DNA of 64,000 bases from Azolla caroliniana (taxonomy: Eukaryota; Polypodiophyta): positions 8,122,001-8,186,000 of the forward strand of contig JBHGNT010000011.1 of NCBI GenBank assembly GCA_043228905.1. Reading direction: 5' to 3'. Shown in pieces: positions 52,882 through 63,921 of the stretch (its first letter is position 1; every line of letters begins with the position of its first letter). The notes beneath the pieces were generated by a model. That model saw nothing but the letters and a program-made list of their open reading frames with translations, had not been told where the DNA came from and did no database searches. Made by a program: the position numbers and the translations under genes.

Positions 52882-54640
52882 ATGATGCTAATCGTTGAAC
52901 AAATGATGAGATCTCGAGACAACGATACGAGCGTGGAGAAGGCCGTTGACCGTGTCGTAGAGCTCGAGGGTCAATTTGATGGAAGGAACATTACGAAGTT
53001 CCTTGACACATATAGAAGGGAGATAAATCAGAGGGACGTGTCCGAAGCACGTCAAATCACAAGCTTCAAGAGAATTGTCGCCAACAACGTCCAAAGACGC
53101 GTCATCGAACTTCAAGAAGGTAAGCAAGTTCGAGAAAATAATACTAGCGGAGTTTGCGACTGAAGACTCAACGAGGATGACTCGACATGCCCTGATGAAG
53201 TGGATAGAGAAGAAGAATAAGAAGATGAGTGTCTCGAGGGTGTACGACGAATTTGACCAAATGTTTAGCCGTCTCCCCAACACGGACCAAGTGTTGCTTG
53301 AAGGGGACAAGACTTTGTACTTCTTGAAGGCCATGGACATGAAGGATAGACGGGAGTTGGGGACTCTTCTCGAAGACGATACCCAAGCAAATGGGCTCGT
53401 AGCGGACTAGATCGCAGTGAAGCGGGCATGCAATAGGCTCGACAAGCGTTGCCAATGGGTTGATGACACCGACTTGACGAGATCAACTACCACGGAGAAA
53501 GCAAGACCGCCGAAAGTAGCTGAGCCGCCAAGTCAAAGTAACATGGAAGAAAAGAAGATTGATGACGACATCATCAAAGAGCTAGCGAAGAAGTTCGAGA
53601 AGGTCATGCTAGCCAACATGAATCATCAGGGCCCAAAAGGAAAAGAACCCTTTAGATGCGTGTGGTGCGATAGCATGGACCACATGAGAAGGGATTGTGC
53701 GAGCCTTCGAGAGGTGATCCGACAAAATATCGTATACATAGAGGACAACATGATCTGCTCGACTAAAACTCGAAGACCCCTACGGGTGAATTTCGGAAGA
53801 GGGGAAATGAAGAAATCTAAGGAGGATGCCGATGCAACTCATGTGGATGCGATGCACTATGCTGCGTCGGCCGGAATAAGAGTCGGGAAAGACAAGACTG
53901 AAGTTGCTAGAGCGGGAGCAAAGTTTTGGACTTCCGTTCTCGAATATGAGAAGAAGGGAAAAGTCACTTCGAACAAAGTAGAGCTTGCGGATCAAAGTGT
54001 ACAAAGTATAACCGGATGGTCAGATCCGGTGGACGACAACAGCATACTCGCGGAGGTGATGTGCGACAACCACGAGGTGTTCGTCGAAGAAAAGAGAAAA
54101 AGAATAGAAGAGCAAGGCCCATCAAAAAGACATGAAACAAGGAACACAAAAAAGAAGGACGATGCGGAGACAAGTCGACCTTTACAAACGGAGGAATGAG
54201 AATCAAGCCGAAAAGGGGAGCTAAGCATACAAGTTGAAGAAACGGTTCGGCCCGTGAAGGTTGGTGTCGAAGACCCCACTCGGAGGACAAGGGCTATGCC
54301 TACCTATAAACTAAGGTCGAACATAGAGTAGATGACGGACCTAAAGAAGATTCTCAAAGAATGAGTTCTTGATAGCCACGTGACTTTGTACTTGAGGGAA
54401 TTGCTTGGCATTACGAAGAAGGAATTCCATGACACGATCATGGACCTTATAAAGAGAAAAGGACAACAATCGGACGAGGAAGAAGAGAAGCCGCAAAAAG
54501 CAAAAACGAATGCCATAACGATGGCAAGAGACGAAGTCGATGAAGAAATGGTGGACAACCACTATACTCGACCTCATTGGGCACAAGTGACAACGGAGAC
54601 GCCGGTGAAGATCGGGGAGAAGAAAGAGACCGTGGTAGCT
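52882..54640 (+). pseudogene. Element I gag
   Basis: 52882-53163: VEKAVDRVVELEGQFDGRNITKFLDTYRREI, matching C and G gags. A frameshift leads to 53075-53410 (FDQMFSRLPNTDQVLLEGDKTLYFLKAMDMKDRRELG). A TAG at 53408 follows, then 53417-54199 with knuckle CVWCDSMDHMRRDC, AMHYAASAGIRVG and ITGWSDPVDDN. 54380 onward has LYLRELLGITKKEFHDTIMDLIKRK and HYTRPHWAQVTTETPVKIGE. Several TAG/TGA stops separate the blocks. Confidence 0.82.
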
Positions 54641-55782
54641 TTCATGTCTTCACCAAAGAGACGAAGGGGAAGCTATGAGTTGGAAAGGAGGATTTCCTTC
54701 TCCCTGAAGAGGAGCGAATGTTTCGCGATATGCTTGAGAGACATGGGAAGGCTTTCGCATTCTTCCCACGAGAAATCGGATGTGCTGACCCAAAGGTTAT
54801 AGAGCCGATGGTGATCTTCACGGTGCCTCATGTGCCTTGGAATTTGAAACCGATACCGGTTCCGAGAGCACACCTTCCGAAGCTAATTGAGCTCTTAAAG
54901 GAGAAGGTGAGTATGGGAATTCTAGAACTGTTGAATGCTCCTTATTCCAATAGGTGGTTCACGGTGCCGAAGAAGAATGGATCATTGCGATTCATCCAAG
55001 ACCTTCAACCTGTCAACAAGGTGACAATTCGAAATGCCGGAATCGGTTCGAGCGTGGACGAATTTGCCGAAGCGTTTGCGGGCTGGTCCATCTACTCCAT
55101 TGGCGATCTCTATTCCGGATATGACCAATTCCAATTGGCGATCGACAGTCGGGACATTACAACCATGAGGACTCCGATCGGGCTTGTGTGGATGTGTACC
55201 TTACCCCAAGGCGCAACGAACTCGGTGGCTCATATGGTGAATGCCATGAATAAAGTCTTGAAGGATTGCATCCCGGACATCACGATGCCATTCTTGGATG
55301 ATATTCCGATAAAAGGATGTTCGGATGAGGAGAAAGATGAATCAAAAGATAAGGAAGGTTGTAGAAAGTTCGTTGCGGATCATATGAAAGATTGCGAGAA
55401 GGTGCTTCAAAGGCTCGAAGATGCGAATTTGACATTTTCGGGAGAAAAATCCGCATTCGGGCAACCGGAGATTTTGGTGGTAGGTCACTTGTGTGGGGCA
55501 TACGGTCGGAAGCCTTCGCCATACAAAGTGAACGTGATCCAAGACATGAAAGAAGAATGCGAAAACCAAACGAAGGTTAGAAGGTTCCTTGGAGCATGTG
55601 CATTTTATCATATCTGGATTCCGCACTATGCTCATGTCGCCGAACCGTTATATGGACTACTAAAGAAAAGAATGAAGTTCGAATGGCGAGACGAGCACAC
55701 AAATGTGATGCGAAGATTGAAGAAACTACTTCTTGAAGCTCCGGCACTAAGGAAGGCTAATTATGCCAAAGGGAAGTCGTAG
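54641..55782 (+). CDS. Element I reverse transcriptase
   Basis: Directly after VVAF, the position of the protease in C, the sequence jumps to the RT lead-in; the frame at 54718-55782 reads MFRDMLERHGKAFAF, PMVIFTVPHVPWNLKPIPV, LNAPYSNRWFTVPKKNG, RFIQDLQPVNKVTIRNAGI, DLYSGYDQFQLA and active site MPFLDDIPIKG. EILVVGHLCGAYGRKPSP and RRFLGACAFYHIWIPHYAH follow. It is open over 354 codons. It shows the residues missing from C near 19795. Confidence 0.9.
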
Positions 55783-57218
55783 ATACGAGCCTAACCGGAA
55801 TCGAGTGGGTCATCAATCAAGAAGGAGAAGATAATGCGCGATATGCCGTCTGGTTCGGAGCAAAGATTCTCAACGAATGACAACAAAGATATGCCCAAGT
55901 CAAGCGGGAACTTTGGGGTATTGTGTCGGTAGTGAAGACAGACAAAGATTACCTGGTCGGGTCGGAAGTGATAATAGAGACAGATTGTCTCCCAATTCTC
56001 GGAATGGTCTCGGGATGTGTGACCCCAGATCTTGCTATGCTAAGGTGGATCGCCTACATCAAGTCTTTAAACCTAGAGATCCGTCACATTTCAGGGAAGA
56101 AGAACGCCATGGCTGACATGTTGTCGATGGCAAGATTTGAAAATGGAAGGGACATGGTTTCGGAAGATGAAGATGTCACCCTCGACTTCTTCAAGATGGC
56201 TCGATTGTTGGCGGAAGACCAGGACACACAAACCCTCGACGCCTTCAACGAGAATGAGTACGAAGGAGAGTGTTTATTCATCGGTAGATTCCTAAGAACA
56301 TTGACGACAGATGCTTTGTTGACAAAGGAGGAGGCCCTACGAATCCAGAAGAAAGCTTATTGATACTTCTTGAAGGGAGGATTCCTTTGGCGACATCCAA
56401 AAAGAAGGACAAGAATACCACATCGAGTGGTGGTGAAGAAAGAAGAGCAAGAGACGCTGATGACCGAATTCCACGAGAGTGCTTGGGCAGATCATAGAGG
56501 AACATGGGCGACGTTCGAAAAGTTGAAGGAGAAGTACTGGTGGCCAAGCATGTACAAAGATGTACTCCATTTCGTGTCCACATGTGAAACTTGCCAAATA
56601 TATTCAAATATACGTCATCGTGATGAGTTACAGCCAACATACCCACGCACCATACACTTCAAATGGATGGTGGATCTGGTCTCGATGCCAATGGGAGTGG
56701 AACAAATGAAGTACTTAGTGCTGGCAAGGGAAGACTTGACAAATCAAGTGGAAGGACGAGCCTTGACAAATAAGACGACTTTAGCCGTTTGCAAATTTCT
56801 ACTTGAAGAGATTGTTTGTCGATACGGATGTGTGGGGAAGATAGTGTCCGACCGAGGGGAGTTGGATGCGCACGAAGTGACGGAGCTCTTCGAACGACTA
56901 GGCGTGAAGCTCTCCCTCACGACTACCTACAATCCGGAAGCGAATGGGAAGATCAAGCGAGGGCATGGACCTATCGTTAAAGCCATCGTACGGGCATGCA
57001 ACGATCTAATCGGGAATTGGCCACGACTATTACCCTATGCCTTGTGGGCCGATAGAATGACACACAGCTCGGTGGACAGGGTATATGCCGACGGAGCTTA
57101 TGTATGGACAAAAGCCGGTAATGCCCATCGAAAGGACGATCACCTCATGGGTAGCGATACCGTGGGAGAACGAGATGAGCCGAGAAGAGTTATTAGCGGC
57201 ACGGATAAGGCAACTTGA
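55783..57218 (+). pseudogene. Element I RNase H and integrase
   Basis: RNase H: TGIEWVINQ, QRYAQVKRELWGIVSVVK (after a TGA at 55878), IETDCLPILGM and IRHISGKKNAMADMLS. 55923-56363 is open, then a TGA. Integrase 56370-57218: HESAWADHRGTWATFEKLKEKYWWPSMYKDVLHFVSTCETCQ, WMVDLVSMP, IVSDRGELD, TTYNPEANGKIKRGHG. After about 57050 the frame shifts and the C-terminal region is lost. Closely parallels C. Confidence 0.87.
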
Positions 57219-57398
57219 AAGAAAACCTGAAGAGTTATGTTTATCGTCGAGGATCCTGACCTCGATCACCTCGACGATAAACATAATAGAGCGGATGTAA
57301 ATGAAGACATGGAGGAATCTGATTGATCACTGTAGCCGAAATCTCACTTTCTCTCTTCTTGGCACATACCGGAGGACGTGCGGTTTGGTGGGGGTGGA

Positions 57399-57879
57399 TG
57401 TCGTGAAGATTTTCAGCAATGGTGGGAAAATCACATAAGACGTACGAAATCAAGTGTCAATCATATAAAACAATAATAGTGAATATACTAATTCTAAGTA
57501 AGTTTAATATCTTAGTACAGAAGACGAAGATCTTGAAGAGATGCACTTTACTACATAAGAAACAAACATCTAAGTGTCAACTTATGTGGGTAAGAAGTTG
57601 CAAAAGAAAAAGAGAAAATTGTGAGATATCCCACATAGACAAGACGAATACGGCTCTCACCATATGTAAGGTAGAGCAAAAGTTATTATCTTTGTGTCTA
57701 TGTGTGGAGCATAGAGAGTTCAAGGTAACTTGAACTAAGAGTGGAGGTGGCCTAGCCACTCGTAAAGCTTTTGGCCAACCAAAACGGAACTCGACGGTAA
57801 CTGGCAGAATCGGCATCCGACGGGCCGACGATGGAGGCCGATAATCCGGCGAGGCGGTATCCGGCATCCGGCGACCAAA

Positions 57880-57915
<36 letters not shown>

Positions 57916-58464
57916 ATATATATATACAAGGAGGGCAAGTAAGGATTCAAACCTTGCACCTTCTAGTTAAGAGTCAATAGGCTTACCACTAAGCCATGAC
58001 ATTTAGTTTAATTTATATTTCTATCATTATACTTTTACATGTAAATTCATATACATGAGAGCTAAAATGAGTGACATGGTTATCATGCACCACATGTAAT
58101 ACATTAGCGCCAAATGGCAAACATGCATTTTATGCATGTCTTGTACCCTCACATGCATCATATGCATGAGAGCATCTATAAAAGAAGGGATGAAAAAAAA
58201 AAAAGGTTAGGCTCTTTTGGTTATGAAATTAAGAAGAAGAAAATTCGTTATTGAATTGATCACGTAACTTGTTTCTTAAATCTAAAGATAAAATTCAATC
58301 AATCTCTCTCAATCTAAAATCAAGCGTTTAATCTCAATTTCTCTCTTTCCCAATCTATCTTAAATACTTCCTCACTAAAGCTTGTACCGACTTCGAATCC
58401 TTCCGGTCCAAAACCCTGGTGGTTCCGCCTCACGATCTATGCCTAGTGACAGATCTTCACGACA
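57399..58464 (+). repeat. Element I 3' LTR
   Basis: 1066 bp, same ends as the 5' LTR. It keeps a minus-strand tRNA-like block (box A TGGCTTAGTGG, box B GGTTTGAATCC; about 57930-58005). Confidence 0.92.
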
Positions 58465-58582
58465 ACGTTTACCAATCATGTTGATGCCATCTCCTCCATT
58501 TTGCACAATGATCGTAATTCTATGTCCCCAATGTAGACTGACAAATTCAATCTTCTTCAAACAAGTTGCAAAATGAACAAAC
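58465..58582 (-). pseudogene. Unidentified open frame, piece 2 (middle)
   Basis: The minus-strand frame reads FVHFATCLKKIEFVSLHW, then GHRITIIVQNGGDGINMIGK. It is continuous with 63922-64000 across the J insertion and with 51691 across I. The pattern of hydrophobic residues is not low-complexity and looks like a real protein, perhaps a leucine-rich-repeat-like or transposase segment; I cannot name it. Confidence 0.45.
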
Positions 58583-58868
58583 TGTTGGAAGCGAGGAGGG
58601 TCAATGCGGAAGATCTTGTAGCATTCGATTGCTGTTGCAGTACCTGCGTATGACAGTTTGTATGTCCGTTGCACAGAGAGAGAGAGAGAGAGACACACAC
58701 AAAAGACACTCTATTTCATAAAGCAATAATACAACAACCAACCCTACAAAAAGGTTACAAGGTCACTATATATAGTGACCGACTTAGGGCAGCTACCCTT
58801 TATGCTAATTACATAAATGGCCAAAACGGGATAATGTGAATACGTCCATTATACACATGTATTCGACA
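58583..58868 (-). repeat. Element J 3' LTR
   Basis: TGTTGGAAG..TTCGACA on the plus strand. A 20-bp perfect palindrome GGTCACTATATATAGTGACC (58761-58780) contains the TATA box. Confidence 0.95.
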
Positions 58869-59061
58869 CTCCCCCGTAATGGGCGTATACATGGGTTATC
58901 TAAGATTACAGGTATAGACTTAGGTTCTCGGACATATCAGCTTTGTTCGAGTCGGCAGGGTCCGAAGGCAGAAGACCGAACTGGTCGGGTCGGAACAGTT
59001 GAAGCCGATCATTAAGGAACTGATGTCGGTTGTCGGGAACCATCCTGCTCTGTGTCCGGCT

Positions 59062-60174
59062 CTAACCGGACTGGTTTGTCGTTACGCCCATCTGATGCCG
59101 AAGAGACCGAAAACGGTCTGCCGAAAGACACTTGGTCATTCCATCTGCGACATTGTCGGTTGTGGATATTTTCTCTAGACCGATTTTCCCTGAAATGACG
59201 CAGTCCCGAACGAAGTGATATCGAACGTCGATATGTTTGGAGGCGTTGTGGTGAACCGGATTTTTCGACAAGGCAACAGCACCTTGACTGTCGCTGTAGA
59301 CAACTGGAGCCGAGTCGTGGTCGACTTGTCGAAACGTGTGCGCCAGCCGACCGAGCCACAAGGCTTCTTTTGCCGCGTCGGACGCAGCTACATATTCTGC
59401 TTCGGTCGTTGAGGTCGTTGTGCACTCCTGAAGTTTCGACTTCCACGAGATTGCTCCATTGCCGAATTTGAAGCAGTATCCGGTTGTTGATTTCCGACTG
59501 TCTATACAGCCGGCGAAGTCCGAGTCGGTGTAACCGACTACGCCTGAGGTTCGGTTCGGACCGAAAAGAATGCCATGATCTTTTGTGCCAGCCAGATATC
59601 TGAACACATGCTTGACTGCGTTCCAATGCGATCGGCCAGGATTGTGCATAAATCTGCTAACGACTCCTACGGCATGAGAGATATCAGGCCGTGTCGCGAC
59701 CATCAGGTACATAAGGGAGCCGACTGCCGGTGCATACGGTACCGACTTCATATCTTCCCCCTCCGGACCGGATGTCGGGCAGTCTCGCTGAGAGAGCCGA
59801 AGATTCATGGGGAGCGGGGTTGAAGCAGATTTGGCTGATTGCATGTTGAAGCGTTCCAAGACACGTCCGATATAGTCGGTCTGAGACAAAAAAAGATGTC
59901 GTTTATCGCGATGCCGACTAATCTTCATGCCGAGTATGTGTCGTGCCGGACCGAGGTCCTTCATGGCAAACTTCAACCGCAGTTGCCGAATGAGATCGGC
60001 AAGTTCGCCCGCGTGGCGTCCAGAAATTAGCATGTCGTCCACGTAAATGATGAGGAAGATGGGTGATCCATCTTGAGCTGTGTTGGTGAAGAGACAATGG
60101 TCCTCATCGCTTTTTGAGAAGCCGATCGATTGGATGAAGTCGTCGAACTTCTTGTACCATTGTCGCAGTGCCTA
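59062..60174 (-). pseudogene. Element J gag-pol, RT end and RNase H
   Basis: This follows the TAG at 60172-60174 in the same frame as the upstream parts. IIYVDDMLISG (active site Y-V-D-D, about 60045-60025), LGPARHILGMKI, then AVGSLMYLMVATRPDISHAV. RNase H: GYTDSDFAGCIDSRKSTTGYC (Asp), CTTTSTTEAEYVAASDAAKE (Glu), VYSDSQGAVAL (Asp), NASKHIDVRYHF. The stop at 59062 is at the usual place. Confidence 0.93.
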
Positions 60175-60984
60175 TTTGAGGCCGTATAGACTCTTCCTGA
60201 GTCGGCAGACTAGATGTTCTTGGCCGGTTGCCACGAAGCCTTTTGGCTGCTCCATATAAATTTCCTCGTCAAGATCACCATGGAGGAATGTTGTTTTGAC
60301 ATCTAGCTGAATCAGCTCCAAGTTGTCGGCTGCCACTACGCCGAGTAGGAAACGAAGGGTTGTCATTTTCACCACTGGTGAAAAAATCTCGTCGAAGTCG
60401 ACGCCATATTCTTGTCGGAAGCCCTTCGCAACTAATCTGGCCTTGTACTTTGGGGTGGTCGAATCAGACGTCTCTTTTAGTCGATAGACCCACTTGCAAG
60501 GAAGAGCACGTCGGTTCCTAGGTAATTCGACCAGATCCCAAGTCTTGTTTGCCCGAATGGAGTGCATTTCCGACTCCATCGCCAGATGCCAGGTGGCGGA
60601 ATCGACAGATGTCGATGCTTCTTCGTAAGACGTCGGTTCGCCGGCGTCGGTGAAGAAAATTCCAGGAGAATACCTCTCCGGAGGTTGCGACAGTCTCTCG
60701 GATCGTCGAGGCATGATTGGACTGGTCGCATCGGGTATCGAGGTCGGATGGTCCGAAAGCGAATCATTCGGCTGTGCCGAGTCGGAGTTGTCCGAGTCGG
60801 TAGTGTAAGGTTCAGCTACCCGTGAAGCTGACCGTGTGTTGAGAGCGGGGCCTTCTTGAAAGGTCGGCACATCGGAGAATGTTACCCTTCGGACTTCGAT
60901 CGGTTTTTCGACTGATGGATTCATAGCCGACTCGTTGAACACAACGTCCGAACTTCGAACGATTTGTCTGCGTTCGGGGTCCTA
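60172..60984 (-). pseudogene. Element J gag-pol, RT first half
   Basis: Between the two TAG codons. It begins just after GYRL, where Trp is expected at the first TAG, and has the linker with SDHPTSIPDATSPIMPRRSERLSQPP-type sequence. RT follows: WHLAMESEMHSIRANKTWDLVELP, CKWVYRLKE, YKARLVAKGFRQEYGVDFDEIFSPVVKMTTLRFLL and DVKTTFLHGDLDEEIYMEQPKGF. It stops at YGLK, where Gln is usual (CAG to TAG). Confidence 0.93.
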
Positions 60985-63075
60985 GAGTCGGTATCCCATT
61001 TCGCCGTCGAATCCATATCCAAGGAAAATGCATTTCCTGGACCGAGGTGCAAGTTTTCGGCGATCATCTTTCGGAATAAGGGCGTACGCCTCGCATCCGA
61101 AGATCCTCAGCTTGTCGTAATTCGGCTTACTGCCGATCCATAGTTCCTGAGGAATTTGAAGTCCTAGAGGTCTACTTGGCGACATATTGATTATGTGTAC
61201 TGCCGTGAGTAGAGCCTCTGCCCAGAAGCCATCCGACAGTCGGGAGTGTTGGAGCATGGAAACTATCCGTTCTTGGATTGTCCGATTCATGCGTTCGGCA
61301 ATCCCGTTTTGCTCCGGACTGTGTGGTGCCGTAAATTCACGTCGGATGCCGCGTTGTCGGCAGAATTTGACGAATTCTTCGGATTTAAACTCTCCCCCAT
61401 TGTCTGTCCGAAAGCATTTCAGCTTTCGGTCGGTTTGATTTTCTACCATAGCGAGCCAATCGGTGAAGATCGAGAAAACCCGATCTTTGGTGCGAATTGG
61501 ATACGCCCACACCTTTCGAGTCGAATCGTCAATAAAAGTGACGAAGTAAGAGGCGCCGCCGAGAGACTGATGCGGCATTGGGCCGCAGACGTCCGAGTGG
61601 ACCAAATCAAGAGGTCTCGTTTCTCTTGGTGCTGATGTCGGGTGTGATGCGGCTGCTTGTTTGCCATACTGGCAATGCTCGCAGAATTGATGGTCCGAGA
61701 AGGAGAGTTTGGGGATGTATCCGGCTCTGGATAGGTGCGTGATGCCGGCCTTACTGAGGTGTCCTAATCTTCGATGCCATAGTGATGACACAGGAATATC
61801 CACCAAAAACAGGTTACCCTCTCTAAGCGTAACATGTAACGGATACAAGGAGTGTATCTTAGGTCCTCTAGCAAGCAGGAGTTTCCCCCTGTGGAGTGTC
61901 CACCCTCCCGAAGAAAAACCGGCACGAATGCCGTCTTCATCTAGTTGTCCGACTGAGATCAAAGGCCTTGAGAGCTCGGGTACATGTCGGACATTGTGGA
62001 GTACAAGTGTAGAGCCACCTGCAAGGTTGAGCTCTACTGTGCCGATTCCGATGATGTCACAGTGTTGTGAGTTGCCGACCCGAACTGAGTCGGAGTGACG
62101 GATCGTATATTGCCGAAATTGGGATCGATGAGGAGTCACGTGAAATGACGCGCCCGAATCTAAGAGCCATGTGCTCGATTCTTCAGTCGTGAGTAGAACT
62201 TCTGATCCGACTGGATTTTCGATTGATAGTATATTCGGGTCGTCCGGTAGCACATCGGCTGAGAAGCTGACGTAATTGATCTCCTCATGCCGGCCACTCT
62301 TCTTGTTGTTCTTGTTCTTGAGTGCGCGGCAGTCGGCTTTGATATGTCCGGGTTTCTTGCAGTAGTTGCAGATTCGGTTATCCCGTGACTGGCTCCGTCT
62401 TCGCTGATTGTTCGGCGGTCGTGAGGAATCTCTTCCTCGTATGTTCGATCGGTCTGTCGAACCTTGTACTACATAAGCGTCGTCTGTTGAGTCTTTGGCG
62501 AAAGACTTTCTCCGAGCTGCTTCGGTCAGGATTGCGCTCGTGACTTCGGAGTATTTAACAGCCGTGGTTGACGCGTTGCACACGGTTGTGACGAAAGTTT
62601 CCCATGATGAGGGAAGGCTGCTCATGAGTATCATTGCTCTGAGTTCATCCTCGATTGCCGTCCCCTGTGACGAGATTTGGGAGCTTATGCTTTCGTACTC
62701 ATTGAGGTGTGCTTGAACCGAGTCGGATTCTTTCATCCGCAAGTTGTAGAGGCGCCGGATCAGAAACATCTTCGTTGCAGCGACCTTCTTTTCATAAGTG
62801 TCCGACAGTGTTTTCCACAGTTCGAATGCTGTCGTGCACGATTGCACCGTAAAGTATACCGATTCCGATAGGTGCATCCGAATCGTGGCGCGGACGATTC
62901 TGTCCAGCTTCTGCCACTCAATTGGTTTGTATCCTTCTGGAGGTTCTTCATTTTCGATGGGATCGATTTGCCCCTTGACTATGAGATAGTCCTGCATTTG
63001 CTCCTTCCAGAAGTTAAAGTTCGATCCATCGAACTTTCGTAGACTCATTTCTGACGAGCCGGATGTTGATGCCAT
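60982..63075 (-). CDS. Element J gag, protease and integrase
   Basis: ATG 63075. Gag: LRKFDGSNFNFWKEQMQDYL, RLYNLRMKESDSVQAHLNEYE and knuckle CNYCKKPGHIKADC (residues about 236-249). Protease: STWLLDSGASFHVTPH (about 305-320). Integrase: LWHRRLGHLSKAGI and CEHCQYGK zinc region; LVHSDVCGPM, FVTFIDDSTRKVWAY, FRTDNGGEFKSEEF, HSPEQNGIAERMNRTIQERI (catalytic Asp, Asp, Glu); NMSPSRPL, LRIFGCEAYALIP and SRKCIFLGYGFDGEMGYRL. The next codon is TAG (60982-60984) in place of the expected Trp. 697 codons open. Confidence 0.95.
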   Translation of the reverse strand: MASTSGSSEMSLRKFDGSNFNFWKEQMQDYLIVKGQIDPIENEEPPEGYKPIEWQKLDRIVRATIRMHLSESVYFTVQSCTTAFELWKTLSDTYEKKVAATKMFLIRRLYNLRMKESDSVQAHLNEYESISSQISSQGTAIEDELRAMILMSSLPSSWETFVTTVCNASTTAVKYSEVTSAILTEAARRKSFAKDSTDDAYVVQGSTDRSNIRGRDSSRPPNNQRRRSQSRDNRICNYCKKPGHIKADCRALKNKNNKKSGRHEEINYVSFSADVLPDDPNILSIENPVGSEVLLTTEESSTWLLDSGASFHVTPHRSQFRQYTIRHSDSVRVGNSQHCDIIGIGTVELNLAGGSTLVLHNVRHVPELSRPLISVGQLDEDGIRAGFSSGGWTLHRGKLLLARGPKIHSLYPLHVTLREGNLFLVDIPVSSLWHRRLGHLSKAGITHLSRAGYIPKLSFSDHQFCEHCQYGKQAAASHPTSAPRETRPLDLVHSDVCGPMPHQSLGGASYFVTFIDDSTRKVWAYPIRTKDRVFSIFTDWLAMVENQTDRKLKCFRTDNGGEFKSEEFVKFCRQRGIRREFTAPHSPEQNGIAERMNRTIQERIVSMLQHSRLSDGFWAEALLTAVHIINMSPSRPLGLQIPQELWIGSKPNYDKLRIFGCEAYALIPKDDRRKLAPRSRKCIFLGYGFDGEMGYRL

Positions 63076-63633
63076 CAAGTTCGGTTTTGGTTGACGAAGC
63101 TCGGTTCGGAGTTGACTACGAACCTTGTTGGAGTGCAGCCGGTTGGCTCACCCGATATCGTTCTAGTCGGATTTGAACCCGAGTCGGTTCGGCTTCGGAT
63201 ATATGTATTGTTGAACTTGCTCGAATTGACTCCGGTAACTTGAGGGACAGAACCGACTGGTCTTCCCGAATGTCGCCAAGTCGGAGTGAGCCCGGTTCGC
63301 TTCGGATATATATGCCGAATACCGATTATTGAAACCGATTATCTGGACCGATTCGGCTTCGGGTGACTGCAGCGACGAGAGAGACGGATCCGACTGATCC
63401 TCCCGAATGTCGATCAGCCAGATGAAGCACGAATTTGGGTTTTGCACAAGGGGATTTCACCTCGAGCGGTTACGATCACAAGGGACAGAGTACAACCTGC
63501 TGGCTTACTCCAAGCAAGGGGATCTAACGCGATGAGGTGCAAACCTCGTTTTTGTTCTTCTTCTCTCTTTCTTCGAATGACGCGAATACTGTGCAGGCCG
63601 TGATGACGGCCGAACCTCTGCTCTGATACCAGA

Positions 63634-63921
63634 TGTTGGAAGCGAGGAGGGTCAATGCGGAAGATCTTGTAGCATTCGATTGCTGTTGCAGTACCTGCGT
63701 ATGACAGTTTGTATGTCCGTTGCACAGAGAGAGAGAGAGAGAGAGAGAGACACAAAAGACACTCTATTTCATAAAGCAATAATACAACAACCAACCCTAC
63801 AAAAAGGTTACAAGGTCACTATATATAGTGACCGACTTAGGGCAGCTACCCTTTATGCTAATTACATAAATGGCCAAAACGGGATAATGTGAATACGTCC
63901 ATTATACACATGTATTCGACA
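63634..63921 (-). repeat. Element J 5' LTR
   Basis: 288 bp. Same palindromic TATA region at 63814-63833. GA tract slightly longer than in the other copy. Confidence 0.95.

Larger units (their letters stand above)
51692..58464 (+). mobile_element. Element I: Ty3/gypsy of the C/G/I family, protease-deleted
   Basis: Plus orientation. 5' LTR 51692-52775, primer site TGGTGAACCCGACGTGA (52784-52800), gag, RT, RNase H and integrase. A purine tract GGTGGGGGTGGA adjoins the 3' LTR (57399-58464). TSD ACGT. It shares gag and pol with element C (very close in RT) but is AT-rich. A deletion near 54640 removed the protease, and the integrase C-terminus is lost after about 57220. Confidence 0.92.
58583..63921 (-). 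mobile_element. Element J: Ty1/copia, nearly intact
   Basis: LTRs are 286 bp and 288 bp (58583-58868 and 63634-63921), identical apart from a GA/CA microsatellite. TSD CAAAC (58578-58582 and 63922-63926). The primer site is TGGTATCAGAGC (63620-63631); polypurine tract ATTACGGGGGAG beside the 3' LTR. One gag-pol frame, 63075-59062, has only two premature TAG codons. It is among the youngest insertions in the window. Confidence 0.96.
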
